The position numbers and the translations under genes were made by a program. 19,252 nt of DNA from Proteobacteria bacterium UBA1673 (lineage in GTDB: Bacteria > Pseudomonadota > Gammaproteobacteria > Comchoanobacterales > Comchoanobacteraceae), in NCBI GenBank assembly GCA_002320385.1, contig DCKN01000062.1, forward strand, positions 1 through 19,252. Direction: 5' to 3'. The first letter of the stretch is position 1. The number at the start of each line of letters is the position of its first letter. Below the pieces are notes generated by a model. It worked only from the letters and a program-made list of their open reading frames with translations, had not been told where the DNA came from and did not search any database. Below, piece after piece: positions 7,330-15,282 of this stretch.

Positions 7330-8595
7330 ATGAGTGATTACCAACCACAGTCAGATTTTTTGCGTTGTCTTCAGGAGAGAGGATTTTTTCACCAGTGTAC
7401 AGATATTGCAGCGCTAGATCAGCGTCTTAAGGAAGGACCGATCGTAGCCTATATAGGGTTTGATGCGACCAGTGATTGCTTGCATGTTGGTAATTTGGCC
7501 CAAATTATGATGCTCCGTTGGTTGCAGTATTTTGGACATAAGCCGATTGTACTTATGGGGGGTGGGACGACTAAAGTTGGTGACCCATCTGGAAAGGATA
7601 CTCAGCGTCAAATGCTAACCCCTGAGGTAATTGAGTCTAATAAATCGTCTATTGAGAAGATATTTAAACAATTTTTATCATTTGGGAGTGCGCATAGTGA
7701 TGCACTTATGGTTGATAACGCTGAGTGGCTGGACAATCTTGGTTATTTGGCGTTTCTTCGTGATGTTGGAAAGCACTTCAGTATTAATCGTATGTTGACA
7801 TTTGATAGTGTCAAATCGCGTTTGGATAGGGATCAGCCATTATCGTTTCTTGAATTCAATTATATGTTACTACAGGCTTATGACTTTGCTGAGTTGAATA
7901 AGCGATTCCAGTGTCAGTTGCAGTTGGGTGGTAGTGACCAATGGGGGAATATCGTCAGTGGGATTGATCTTGGGCGTCGACTCATGAGTCAGCCTTTATT
8001 TGGTTGGACTGCGCCATTGATCACCACGGCTAGTGGCGCTAAAATGGGTAAAACTGCTCAAGGCGCCATTTGGATTCGTGATGATAAATTGCCAGCGTAT
8101 GATTATTGGCAATTTTGGCGTAATACGGAAGACAAAGATGTCGTACGATTCTTAAAATTGTTTACCGACTTGCCATTAGCTGATATTGAGCAATTGGGTC
8201 AGCTGCGCGATGGTGATATTAATCAGGCAAAAACTATTCTAGCCAATGAAGCTACAAAACTCTGTCACGGCGAAGCGTTACAACAACAAGCTGAAAAAAC
8301 AGCGCTCGATACATTTCAAATGGCTGGCATGGGCAGTGGATTGCCCAGTTTAAGCTTTTCTGCATCTGATTTTTCTGAGCCGATTTTATTGACTCGTATT
8401 ATTGTCGACCTTGGGTTTAGTGGCTCGAACAGTCAAGCGCGACGTCTGATTGAACAAGGATCTGTGAAGCTTGATGAGGCTAAGATTGTTGATGTTGGTT
8501 ACCAACTAGAGGTTTCCCAATTTTCAAAAAGTAAGCGTTTGAAGCTTGCTGTGGGTAAGAAAAAATTTGCTTCATTGTTGCTTTCTGAGAACTAA
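7330..8595 (+). CDS. tyrS: Tyrosyl-tRNA synthetase
   Basis: Class I aminoacyl-tRNA synthetase that charges tRNA-Tyr in the cytoplasm. From the ATG at 7330 it is 421 residues, close to E. coli TyrRS (424). The longer open frame back to 7243 lacks a plausible start and would begin upstream of the predicted transcript start. The N-terminus has the family wording SDFLRCLQERGFFHQCTD. The HIGH motif is present as HVGN (52-55), the KMSKS loop as KMGKT (238-242), the tyrosine pocket region as LQLGGSDQWGN, and a C-terminal S4 RNA-binding domain lies at about 354-390. The wording GGGTTKVGDPSGKD and LEFNYMLLQAYDF is closer to alphaproteobacterial TyrRS than to E. coli TyrRS, suggesting an unusual lineage or past transfer. 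A seven-codon mini-ORF (7314-7337) overlaps the start. Confidence 0.96.
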   Translation: MSDYQPQSDFLRCLQERGFFHQCTDIAALDQRLKEGPIVAYIGFDATSDCLHVGNLAQIMMLRWLQYFGHKPIVLMGGGTTKVGDPSGKDTQRQMLTPEVIESNKSSIEKIFKQFLSFGSAHSDALMVDNAEWLDNLGYLAFLRDVGKHFSINRMLTFDSVKSRLDRDQPLSFLEFNYMLLQAYDFAELNKRFQCQLQLGGSDQWGNIVSGIDLGRRLMSQPLFGWTAPLITTASGAKMGKTAQGAIWIRDDKLPAYDYWQFWRNTEDKDVVRFLKLFTDLPLADIEQLGQLRDGDINQAKTILANEATKLCHGEALQQQAEKTALDTFQMAGMGSGLPSLSFSASDFSEPILLTRIIVDLGFSGSNSQARRLIEQGSVKLDEAKIVDVGYQLEVSQFSKSKRLKLAVGKKKFASLLLSEN

Positions 8596-8756
8596 GTAAA
8601 ATATTAGGATGGGGTCTTTACTATAGGATGAATGTTCACTTATGTAGTCGATTATTCAGAAACTAATGGTTTAAAATAGCCTGTTTTCAGTGCTTAATCG
8701 TAGGGTTGTATCCCCATGCTTACTAAGGTATTTATAGGACTTATCGTTGCATACTA

Positions 8757-8784
8757 TTGACATTGTGGTGTGTTATGTTATAAT
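8757..8784 (+). promoter_or_regulatory. Consensus promoter with extended -10 for the 8807 orphan gene
   Basis: A perfect TTGACA (8757-8762), 16 bases, then a perfect TATAAT (8779-8784) with TG one base upstream (TGTTATAAT). It is the strongest promoter seen in the window and predicts a start near 8791. Like the promoter at 3261, it leaves a leader of only 15-25 bases. Confidence 0.85.
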
Positions 8785-8806
8785 TAGGACATAATGATAA
8801 GTAAGG

Positions 8807-10816
8807 ATGAGCCTAGTGATTGAGTATGTTGTAAATTTAGCGTCTCAGTTGTTGGATGTGCTGATTATTTCCAGTACTACAGCTCATATGTTGGTTGATT
8901 TACTCCAGTTTCTTCTCATCATCAAAATGCTGAGAGCAGTTTTCAGCCATCTATATGATAAAACATACGAAAATCTGACGCTTCGTGACTTCCATCGTAT
9001 GTTTGGCGTAAATGCGAAATCGCGATTCCTTTACAACTTTTATCATTGTCAGTTTGATCTAAATGGTATTTATAGTGGTGCTTGTACGGTGATTATGAAG
9101 TTGTCGGAAGGCGTTGGGAAATTGAGTCTTCATAAATGGATGGCTTCAATGATCATCCCCGCTTCGGTTCAAGCGATTGGTAACTGGTTTTTGCTGCTCG
9201 CTGTTATAGTGCTTGCGATTAGTTTGATCGCTGGTTTTGTGGATGACCATTTTATTTCTCCTCGTGTCAAGGAAATGAAGGCCTTCGATGCCCGTCCTAA
9301 AAAATTAATTGATCATACAAATCGTGTTTTACATCGTCAATACCATCATCTTAATCAGTCATGGTCTTTTTTTTCAAACAAAGACTCTAGTTATGTACAG
9401 CGTATTCCTGCCCAAGGCCTAGAACGGTATTGGTCGATTCGGGATAGGCGTGCGGCTTATTTCCATTTGCTATTGAAATTTCGTGACTTCGGTCAACTCA
9501 TAAAAAAGTCATTTCGTAACTCAGAATCACCATCGATCGAGGTGTTTGATAATTTGAGTCGAATTGGTTTCGATTTCAATCCAACTCGTGTTGATAAAGC
9601 AACGTTTAATTTGAATGGCGACAAGGGCACTGTAACAGATGGTGGCTCAATGTTGAATTTATCTGCGGTTTGGGGACGGGTTAATGCTTCTCCGGTTTTT
9701 CAAAGAGTGATGACGCCAGTTTTCAATCTTTTTCCGAATGCTTCTCCTGGGATAGGTGAAGAAGGATCAAATACTCAACCAGGCGCTGTAAGTTCATACC
9801 GTTCTTCTTCATCAATATCCAGTGTGCAGTTAAGTCATGGTGAACATGCGGATAGGAATGCTGACCCTATTCTTGAACCAGATGCTATCAGGGATTGTGT
9901 GTTACGTGCTGTGAATTATATGCGCGCTCAGTTAGATGATGCTTATGAAAAAAACCGAACTCTGTCAGATACTGATTATGAGGCACTTGTTAGTTCCTAT
10001 CAGGAGATTAATCCTGACCAGGCATGTCGATTGAGCTTTATGAGATCTTGTTATGAGTTTCTTCGTAAGTCGTATAATATTTACGTTAAGGAAGGTAAAT
10101 TGCCTGGCATTAACTCTGAATCGCTTGAATCGGGCTGCAAAAAAAGTTTCGAATCTTTGGAATGGATTATGGAAAATCTACCATGTGCTTTTCCAAAACA
10201 TGATAAGTATGTTAAGGTCCGTCGTTTTATTTCTGAACGTTGTTTACCGGCATTGTGTTTGTATTATGAGCTTGACGTACATGATGATCACTTGTCTGAG
10301 CATATTTCGCCTGCTTTGCGCGCACATATTTTCAAGAAATTTCCAAATTCTCGACGGGATGTGCCTGATGATTCCTCATTCAAGCAAATGAATATGCGCG
10401 CCTGTATGCGTAGTCATCATGCACGAATCATCAGTCTTATTGTGACATTGATTGACCAGAGTAATAACTCCAATCACACTGGACATAGAATGGTTGATAG
10501 GCTTGAGGAATTGCTCAATGACCTTAACGCTGAATCATCTGATCCAGATAGGCTTGCGTCGTCACTTGATATTCACTTGCTGGAAGATCATGGTCGTAAT
10601 GAGTATGCACTTAATGGTAATCACGCTATGGACCAGCGATTTTATAAAACACTTAAAGATTATGCGCTTCTGTTAGAGCGATCTTTAACTCCTAAGGTTC
10701 GTAGGCCGGTTCCTTTACAATACCGATTTTTTGATCAAGAGATTGGTGATGCTAAGCTCTGCAATCTTCTTGAGAATGAACAAAGCTTTATACCCATTCA
10801 GCTGAAATTTTCATAG
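8807..10816 (+). CDS. Orphan membrane protein, multi-segment N-terminus and large soluble part
   Basis: Not recognised (669 residues from ATG 8807). The N-terminal 150 residues are hydrophobic: one or two helices in residues 5-46, a weaker segment about 90-122, and a clear membrane helix at 126-146 (WFLLLAVIVLAISLIAG). The rest, about 520 residues, is soluble-looking, with basic helical stretches, a Ser-rich linker near 328-345 (SSYRSSSSISS), and a C-terminal helical domain with scattered Cys and His. No catalytic motif was found. AAGG abuts the ATG, too close for a normal ribosome-binding site; the same AAGGA is well placed (8 bases) for an in-frame GTG at 8816, so the true start may be 8816. 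It has a near-perfect promoter and may head a transcript running through to 12424. Confidence 0.82.
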   Translation: MSLVIEYVVNLASQLLDVLIISSTTAHMLVDLLQFLLIIKMLRAVFSHLYDKTYENLTLRDFHRMFGVNAKSRFLYNFYHCQFDLNGIYSGACTVIMKLSEGVGKLSLHKWMASMIIPASVQAIGNWFLLLAVIVLAISLIAGFVDDHFISPRVKEMKAFDARPKKLIDHTNRVLHRQYHHLNQSWSFFSNKDSSYVQRIPAQGLERYWSIRDRRAAYFHLLLKFRDFGQLIKKSFRNSESPSIEVFDNLSRIGFDFNPTRVDKATFNLNGDKGTVTDGGSMLNLSAVWGRVNASPVFQRVMTPVFNLFPNASPGIGEEGSNTQPGAVSSYRSSSSISSVQLSHGEHADRNADPILEPDAIRDCVLRAVNYMRAQLDDAYEKNRTLSDTDYEALVSSYQEINPDQACRLSFMRSCYEFLRKSYNIYVKEGKLPGINSESLESGCKKSFESLEWIMENLPCAFPKHDKYVKVRRFISERCLPALCLYYELDVHDDHLSEHISPALRAHIFKKFPNSRRDVPDDSSFKQMNMRACMRSHHARIISLIVTLIDQSNNSNHTGHRMVDRLEELLNDLNAESSDPDRLASSLDIHLLEDHGRNEYALNGNHAMDQRFYKTLKDYALLLERSLTPKVRRPVPLQYRFFDQEIGDAKLCNLLENEQSFIPIQLKFS

Positions 10817-10991
10817 CTGCTGATTTATGATGCTCTCATGGTCAGTCATTTACATGAGTGTGCGTTATTTAGCTTGATGCTATGAGCGAATTAAAGTCAG
10901 TATCCTGTGCATGCTGATTGTATTGGTTATCTGATATCATTGAGTATTTGAGTATTTTGTGTTAGTGTTGTGAAAAAAAAAGGTATAGAAT

Positions 10992-11414
10992 ATGTTAATC
11001 AGATTATTGATGATTTTTCTTGGTTGTACCCAGCAGCTAATGGCTCGCCACCTAAGAGGCGTGAGAAAATGCGTTGCTGTAGAGAACTATGCTGTTGAGC
11101 CGGCAGTGGTTGTCGTGTTGCCCGTGGCGCAGCAATATGATCCTTCTGATCATGGTGAGGCGTATCATGGTTACCGTGAAGCGATAAGAGTTCGCGTGCC
11201 AGCTGCTCATGATGGACATTCGAGTAGAGGTCTCCAGTGTTTTAACGACGCTTCTCAAGGTAGGAATGACTACCGAGTGGATCGTTTGAGCTTCGAAAGT
11301 GGTATTATGACGCAACATTTTTCAGCCCAGTCGTCTGAAAGCGGTCTCAATTGCGTTATAGAAGACACCAACGATATTTGGTGTCAGGTAGAATATGCTA
11401 AATCGAGATCATAG
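10992..11414 (+). CDS. Small orphan protein, possibly exported
   Basis: Not recognised (140 residues). The ATG has a plausible ribosome-binding site, AAGG at 10980-10983, eight bases upstream inside an A-rich run. The N-terminus is short, basic and hydrophobic (MLIRLLMIFLGC) and could be a signal peptide; the F-L-G-C is not a canonical lipobox. The rest is polar with three further cysteines. An overlapping frame, 10970-11098, reads through the same start region with a plausible peptide (GTG start, A9 tract), so either frame, or slippage between them, is possible. It sits between two orphan genes in the same direction and may be co-transcribed with them. A weak promoter (TTGAGT, 17 bases, TAGTGT) precedes it. 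Confidence 0.55.
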   Translation: MLIRLLMIFLGCTQQLMARHLRGVRKCVAVENYAVEPAVVVVLPVAQQYDPSDHGEAYHGYREAIRVRVPAAHDGHSSRGLQCFNDASQGRNDYRVDRLSFESGIMTQHFSAQSSESGLNCVIEDTNDIWCQVEYAKSRS

Positions 11415-11464
11415 GTGGTCATCACGATAAATATGATGTTTAAAAATTGTTATTGGTTGCGACT

Positions 11465-11468
11465 AGGA
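11465..11468 (+). promoter_or_regulatory. Ribosome-binding site deciding the 11474 start
   Basis: AGGA lies five bases before ATG 11474. The longest open frame begins at a TTG (11447) with no ribosome-binding site, so 11474 is preferred. Confidence 0.5.
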
Positions 11469-11473
11469 TAGTT

Positions 11474-12424
11474 ATGCATCGCTCTTCTTCATCTTCTTTC
11501 TTGTCTGAATGTGTAAATCAGTATGATAATGACCTTGTAGAACCTATGGGGCTTAATAATTATCGTGCAAAGCAAGTCTTTTATTATGCCAATTCACTTG
11601 ATCGCTCATTATGCGATGTCTTTGAAAAAGTGCATCAGTGTGAAGCATTACTGCATGCGGTTGAAGCCCTTGTCTCACAACATGCTACGGATGAATTATC
11701 AACGGATCATGCTGTCGATAGTCTAGATATTTTTTTGCCAATGTCTGTACTTGATGCGCCATGTTTACATCTTCATTCAGGTGGTGCTGTAGGCAAATGC
11801 TCATGTATGGGTTGTTTTGATGATGTATCGGAGACAGCATCCAGGGACGATCAATCATTGCATGGTGTCTCACAAGATAATGAGAATAACCTTGTACTGG
11901 AGGACAGGCGCATGCTTGATGAATTATCGGGTCAGATAATAATGTTGCATGACCACAGACGCTCCTTATGGGGAATGATAAATTTTATTAAGGAATTGGC
12001 TCAACAGGCCAACGTTTTTCTACCTAGTCTCATTTTAATGCCTAAGTCTATGTTGACCTTTGATCAGTCATGCAGTAAGGATTCTGGTTCTAGATTGCGT
12101 CGAAGTTCTTTTTTTATCGATCCAGATGAAACCTATGGCAACCCTGGTTTTCGAAGACGACGGTCATCTCAACTGGAGGAGGGTGATGCACCCAAAGAAC
12201 GTGGTGGCTCTATCGTTGTTAACCGACCTTCCAAATTATATACTAACTTGAATCGGCACCCAGGTCCGTCCCAGGATTCTCAATTCGCTGTTCAAACCGC
12301 GCCAGCGGGTAAGCATGTTGCATCAGGTGTTTTTAGCGATGCAAATTGTGAAAAACTTATCGATGGGAACGGTATTGTTAGACCTTCGACACCAGCGCTA
12401 GAAAGTATACAGCATTCAATCTGA
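11474..12424 (+). CDS. Orphan soluble protein with CxCxxC cluster and two RRSS sites
   Basis: Not recognised (316 residues). It starts with a Ser run (HRSSSSS), followed by a helical domain (about 30-90), a possible metal-binding cluster KCSCMGC (Cys 109, 111, 114), another helical stretch (about 140-180) and a disordered, basic C-terminal third. That third contains two near-identical arginine-serine sites, RLRRSS (207-212) and RRRRSS (227-232), spaced 20 residues apart. No signal peptide or membrane segment is seen. It is 59 bases downstream of the 140-residue orphan with no clear promoter of its own, so the two are probably one transcript. A 9-bp inverted repeat overlaps its stop codon. It converges on topA. 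Confidence 0.75.
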   Translation: MHRSSSSSFLSECVNQYDNDLVEPMGLNNYRAKQVFYYANSLDRSLCDVFEKVHQCEALLHAVEALVSQHATDELSTDHAVDSLDIFLPMSVLDAPCLHLHSGGAVGKCSCMGCFDDVSETASRDDQSLHGVSQDNENNLVLEDRRMLDELSGQIIMLHDHRRSLWGMINFIKELAQQANVFLPSLILMPKSMLTFDQSCSKDSGSRLRRSSFFIDPDETYGNPGFRRRRSSQLEEGDAPKERGGSIVVNRPSKLYTNLNRHPGPSQDSQFAVQTAPAGKHVASGVFSDANCEKLIDGNGIVRPSTPALESIQHSI

Positions 12425-12437
12425 TTGCTGAATGCTG
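12410..12437 (+). terminator. Stem-loop at the end of the orphan transcript
   Basis: CAGCATTCA (12410-12418) and TGAATGCTG (12429-12437) form a perfect 9-bp stem with a 10-base loop that contains the TGA stop of the upstream gene. A T-rich stretch (GTTTTGGCTTTT) follows after a short gap. It lies in the convergent gap with topA and may end the plus-strand transcript. Confidence 0.45.
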
Positions 12438-12495
12438 AGACCTGTTTTGGCTTTTGATGGGTTAAGGTTTATGTGCGTGAAATTACGCGATGTTT

Positions 12496-14787
12496 CTATG
12501 CTTGTTCTTTGTTGATTGTATGTTGACACTCAGGGCAGACGATTTGTTCGCCTTTGGTTTTAGTGACTTTTAACATGGTGATTGGATAGTTACAATTTGT
12601 GCACGGTTCATTTAGAGGTGGATGTGAAACAATGTTTTTACACTTAGGGTATCCAGAGCATGAGTAGAAAAAGTTCCCTCTTCGCGCTCGACGTTTTAAG
12701 AAAGTCCCTTTGTTACAAGCTGGGCAGGTTACTCCTGTGTCTTCTGGCTTGTTGAGTGACTCTATGAACTTGCATTCAGGGTATTTGCTACAGCCAATAA
12801 ATTTGCCATAACGACCTTCCTTGATGACAAGCGCAGCTTCGCATTTTGGACATTGTCTTCCTTCAACAATATTTTGTTCTTGCTGTTTTTCTTCTTCACT
12901 TTCCGAGAAAGCGCGCGTATATTTACAATCTGGGTAGCCGCTACAGCCGAAAAATCGTCCATTCCGACCCAGCTTGATTACCAGTTTATGCTTGTTACAT
13001 TCGGGGCATGTTTCGTCTGTTTTTTCCTCGGTGACATCTTTTCGTTGCACTGTTTCATCAATTGTGACGAGTTGTTTTGAAAATGGTTTCCAGAAGTTTT
13101 TCAGCAAAGGAATGTACTCACTCTCACCACGAGAGACTGCATCTAATTCATCCTCAAGTTGGGCTGTAAACTCATAATCTACGTAGTGCTCAAAATACTT
13201 GGTTAAAAACTTATTGACGATTCGCCCTACATCAGTGGGTTTGAAACGTTTATTATCAATAACAGCGTATTGACGCGCAACGATGGTGGATATAATGTTA
13301 GTCCATGTGGATGGACGACCAATACCGTGCTCTTCCAGTGCTTTAATGAGACTCGCTTCAGAATATCTAGCGGGTGGTTCTGTGAAGTGTTGTTTTGTTT
13401 TTACCGCAACCAAAGGTACTGTTTGCCCGAGTTTCATTTGTGGTAAGAATGACTCTTGCGTATCATTGACTTCGGTTTCTTCATAGCCCTCTTGGTAGGC
13501 TCTTAAAAAGCCTGGATCGCGTATACTGCTTCCAGTTGCTTTGAACACAGCTGTGCGCTTAGCATCGCTGATATCGACTCTGACTTGATCGATAGTTGCT
13601 GCGATCATTTGTCCAGCAATGGTTCTTTGCCAAATCATACGATACAGCTTGAATTGATCAGCTGAAAGACTGTCTTTGATTTTATCGGGATTTCTACTGA
13701 TGTCAGTTGGGCGAATCGCTTCGTGTGCTTCTTGAGCATTTTTAGATTTGTTTTTAAACTTTCTGATTTGAGGATTGACTGATTTTGCGCCAAAATGATT
13801 TTTAATGTGGCTACGAATCGCATCGATGGCTTCGTCAGCAAGCATGATTGAGTCAGTACGCATATAGGTGATTAAACCTATGGGCGCGCCGCCGTCTATG
13901 GGCACACCTTCATAAAGTGTTTGTGCCGTACGCATGGTTCTTGAAGAAGTAAAACCAAGCTTTTTGACCGCTTCTTGTTGCAGCGTTGACGTAATGAATG
14001 GTGCCGGTGGCTCTTTTTTTCTGGTTTTTTCTTTGATGTCGATGACCTGCCAGTCGTCTTTTTTGACTTTTTGAATGGCGGTGGCGATTTCAGTCGCTTG
14101 TTTCTCATTTTCTATTGAGAATTGGGTAAGTTTTTCTTTTTGGTACTGGTCAAGCTTTGCGTTCAGTGGTGCCGCCTCGGCATTAAAATCCCCTGATATG
14201 GACCAATACTCTCTGCTTTTGAATGCTTCAATTTCGAGTTCGCGTTCAACAATCATACGTAGTGCAGGGCTTTGTACTCGGCCTGCGGACAATCCCGTAC
14301 GTATTTTTTTCCAAAGTAAGGGTGATAACTTAAATCCGACTAGATAGTCTAGCGCTCGTCTGGCCTGCTGTGCATCGATGAGTTCTTGTGACAGTTCGCG
14401 TGGATTTGCAACGGCATCCAGGATTGCTTTTTTTGTGATTTGATTGAATACAATTCGCGCAACTGATTTGCCATCGAGGCAGCCATCAGCTTTTAGCATT
14501 TCTAAAAGGTGCCATGAGATGGCTTCGCCTTCGCGGTCTTGGTCCGTTGCAAGTAGTAATTGGTCAGCACGCGACATGGCTTTCATGATTTTGTCAACCT
14601 GAGGTTGATTTTTTTCTACGGGTGCGTAACGCATGGCGAAATCTTTTTCTGGATCAACGGCACCTTCTTTAGCTTCTAGGTCACGGACATGACCAAAAGA
14701 TGCAAGCACTTTGTAGTCTTTGCCTAGATATCCTTCAAGTGTCTTAGCCTTGGCTGGTGATTCTACGATAACAAGTGATTTAACCAT
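12496..14787 (-). CDS. topA: DNA topoisomerase I (type IA)
   Basis: Relaxes negative supercoils through a transient 5'-phosphotyrosine link to one DNA strand. The 763-residue protein has the Toprim domain at its start (LVIVESPAKAKT, catalytic E9; ATDQDREGEA with D82, D84 and E86) and the active-site tyrosine in GLITYMRTDS (Y308). Type IA motifs such as QQARRALDYLVGFKLSPLLW (140-159) and GLSAGRVQSPALR (165-177) follow the Toprim. The C-terminus carries three CxxC-type zinc ribbons (starting about 594, 646 and 688) and a fourth C4 module (about 729-753). E. coli TopA is longer (865) with a different tail; this form resembles Legionella/Coxiella-like TopA. No strong ribosome-binding site or promoter was seen. 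The same-strand neighbours in the ancestral cluster, dprA and tsaC, are both separated from it here by plus-strand orphans. Confidence 0.97.
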   Translation of the reverse strand: MVKSLVIVESPAKAKTLEGYLGKDYKVLASFGHVRDLEAKEGAVDPEKDFAMRYAPVEKNQPQVDKIMKAMSRADQLLLATDQDREGEAISWHLLEMLKADGCLDGKSVARIVFNQITKKAILDAVANPRELSQELIDAQQARRALDYLVGFKLSPLLWKKIRTGLSAGRVQSPALRMIVERELEIEAFKSREYWSISGDFNAEAAPLNAKLDQYQKEKLTQFSIENEKQATEIATAIQKVKKDDWQVIDIKEKTRKKEPPAPFITSTLQQEAVKKLGFTSSRTMRTAQTLYEGVPIDGGAPIGLITYMRTDSIMLADEAIDAIRSHIKNHFGAKSVNPQIRKFKNKSKNAQEAHEAIRPTDISRNPDKIKDSLSADQFKLYRMIWQRTIAGQMIAATIDQVRVDISDAKRTAVFKATGSSIRDPGFLRAYQEGYEETEVNDTQESFLPQMKLGQTVPLVAVKTKQHFTEPPARYSEASLIKALEEHGIGRPSTWTNIISTIVARQYAVIDNKRFKPTDVGRIVNKFLTKYFEHYVDYEFTAQLEDELDAVSRGESEYIPLLKNFWKPFSKQLVTIDETVQRKDVTEEKTDETCPECNKHKLVIKLGRNGRFFGCSGYPDCKYTRAFSESEEEKQQEQNIVEGRQCPKCEAALVIKEGRYGKFIGCSKYPECKFIESLNKPEDTGVTCPACNKGTFLKRRARRGNFFYSCSGYPKCKNIVSHPPLNEPCTNCNYPITMLKVTKTKGEQIVCPECQHTINKEQA

Positions 14788-15128
14788 GGTCGATGAAAAA
14801 GTTATGTTTGTATGAAAGAAAATACAGGTTATATGATTTTTTGCAAGTGTTTTTTGAAGAAAATTATATATTTATCTTAATTTTAGTATTTAAGTGGCGT
14901 GAAGAAAGATGATATTTGAGATGTTTTATTGGTGATTAGCTTGCGTTTGTTTTTTGTTATGTCAAACCTAAGTGTCATGTGATTGCTTTATTCTCTTAGT
15001 TTATTAGAAAAATCATTGTATTTTGTCTGCTGTCGATATCATATCTTATTCAAGCTGCTTTACTCATTATGCTCCAGTCTGATCTTTTGTGGGTCATATA
15101 ATCATTCTATTGGCTGTGTTTCAATGAT

Positions 15129-15153
15129 AAGTGCTCGCACTTTTGTTGGGTTT
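15129..15153 (+). terminator. Terminator-like hairpin with no obvious upstream gene
   Basis: AAGTG (15129-15133), loop CTCG, CACTT (15138-15142), then a T-rich run (TTGTTGGGTTTTT). The stem is short but has intrinsic-terminator form on the plus strand. Only topA, on the other strand, lies upstream, so it would have to end a small RNA or be fortuitous. Confidence 0.3.
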
Positions 15154-15243
15154 TTGCTTTTTGGGCCTAATGGTTTCTAATTTTCATTAAATTTCAGTAT
15201 CATGAGTACTTTTGTGCTATAAGCTAAATGCGTCATATACATA

Positions 15244-15249
15244 TATAAT
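15244..15249 (+). promoter_or_regulatory. Putative -10 box for the 15283 orphan
   Basis: A perfect TATAAT, 34 bases before the chosen ATG. No recognisable -35 lies at the right distance, and an alternative extended TGCTATAAG (15216-15223 region) lies just upstream. Confidence 0.35.
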
Positions 15250-15270
15250 AGTCAATGTAATTGAATGATT

Positions 15271-15278
15271 AGGGAGGT
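15271..15278 (+). promoter_or_regulatory. Strong ribosome-binding site deciding the 15283 start
   Basis: AGGGAGGT lies four to five bases before ATG 15283. The longer open frame would begin at ATG 15265, which is upstream of this site and has no ribosome-binding site of its own. Confidence 0.8.
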
Positions 15279-15282
15279 TGGT

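Larger units (their letters stand above)
14788..15282 (+). other. 495-bp gene-free gap between topA and the 15283 orphan
   Basis: Very A/T-rich and without a convincing gene. A 65-codon open frame (14983-15180, TTG start) has no ribosome-binding site and reads as unselected Leu/Phe/Ser sequence. The gap should hold the topA promoter; a TTGCAA with weak -10 candidates is present on the minus strand near 14825-14850, but I cannot settle one. It also holds a terminator-like stem at 15129-15148 and the leader of the plus-strand orphan. Confidence 0.6.

Noticed and set aside
10053..10391. 112-codon ORF inside the 8807 orphan
   Set aside because: It is a shadow frame of a long gene with no independent start signals.
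11052..11318. Minus-strand 88-codon ORF opposite the 10992 gene
   Set aside because: It has no ribosome-binding site, and the plus-strand frame fits the run of same-direction orphans better.
14983..15180. 65-codon plus-strand ORF in the topA upstream gap
   Set aside because: It has a TTG start without a ribosome-binding site, composition typical of unselected A/T-rich DNA, and overlaps a terminator-like hairpin.
15265..15282. ATG at 15265 as the start of the 586-residue orphan
   Set aside because: The strong AGGGAGGT site lies downstream of it and is correctly spaced for ATG 15283.
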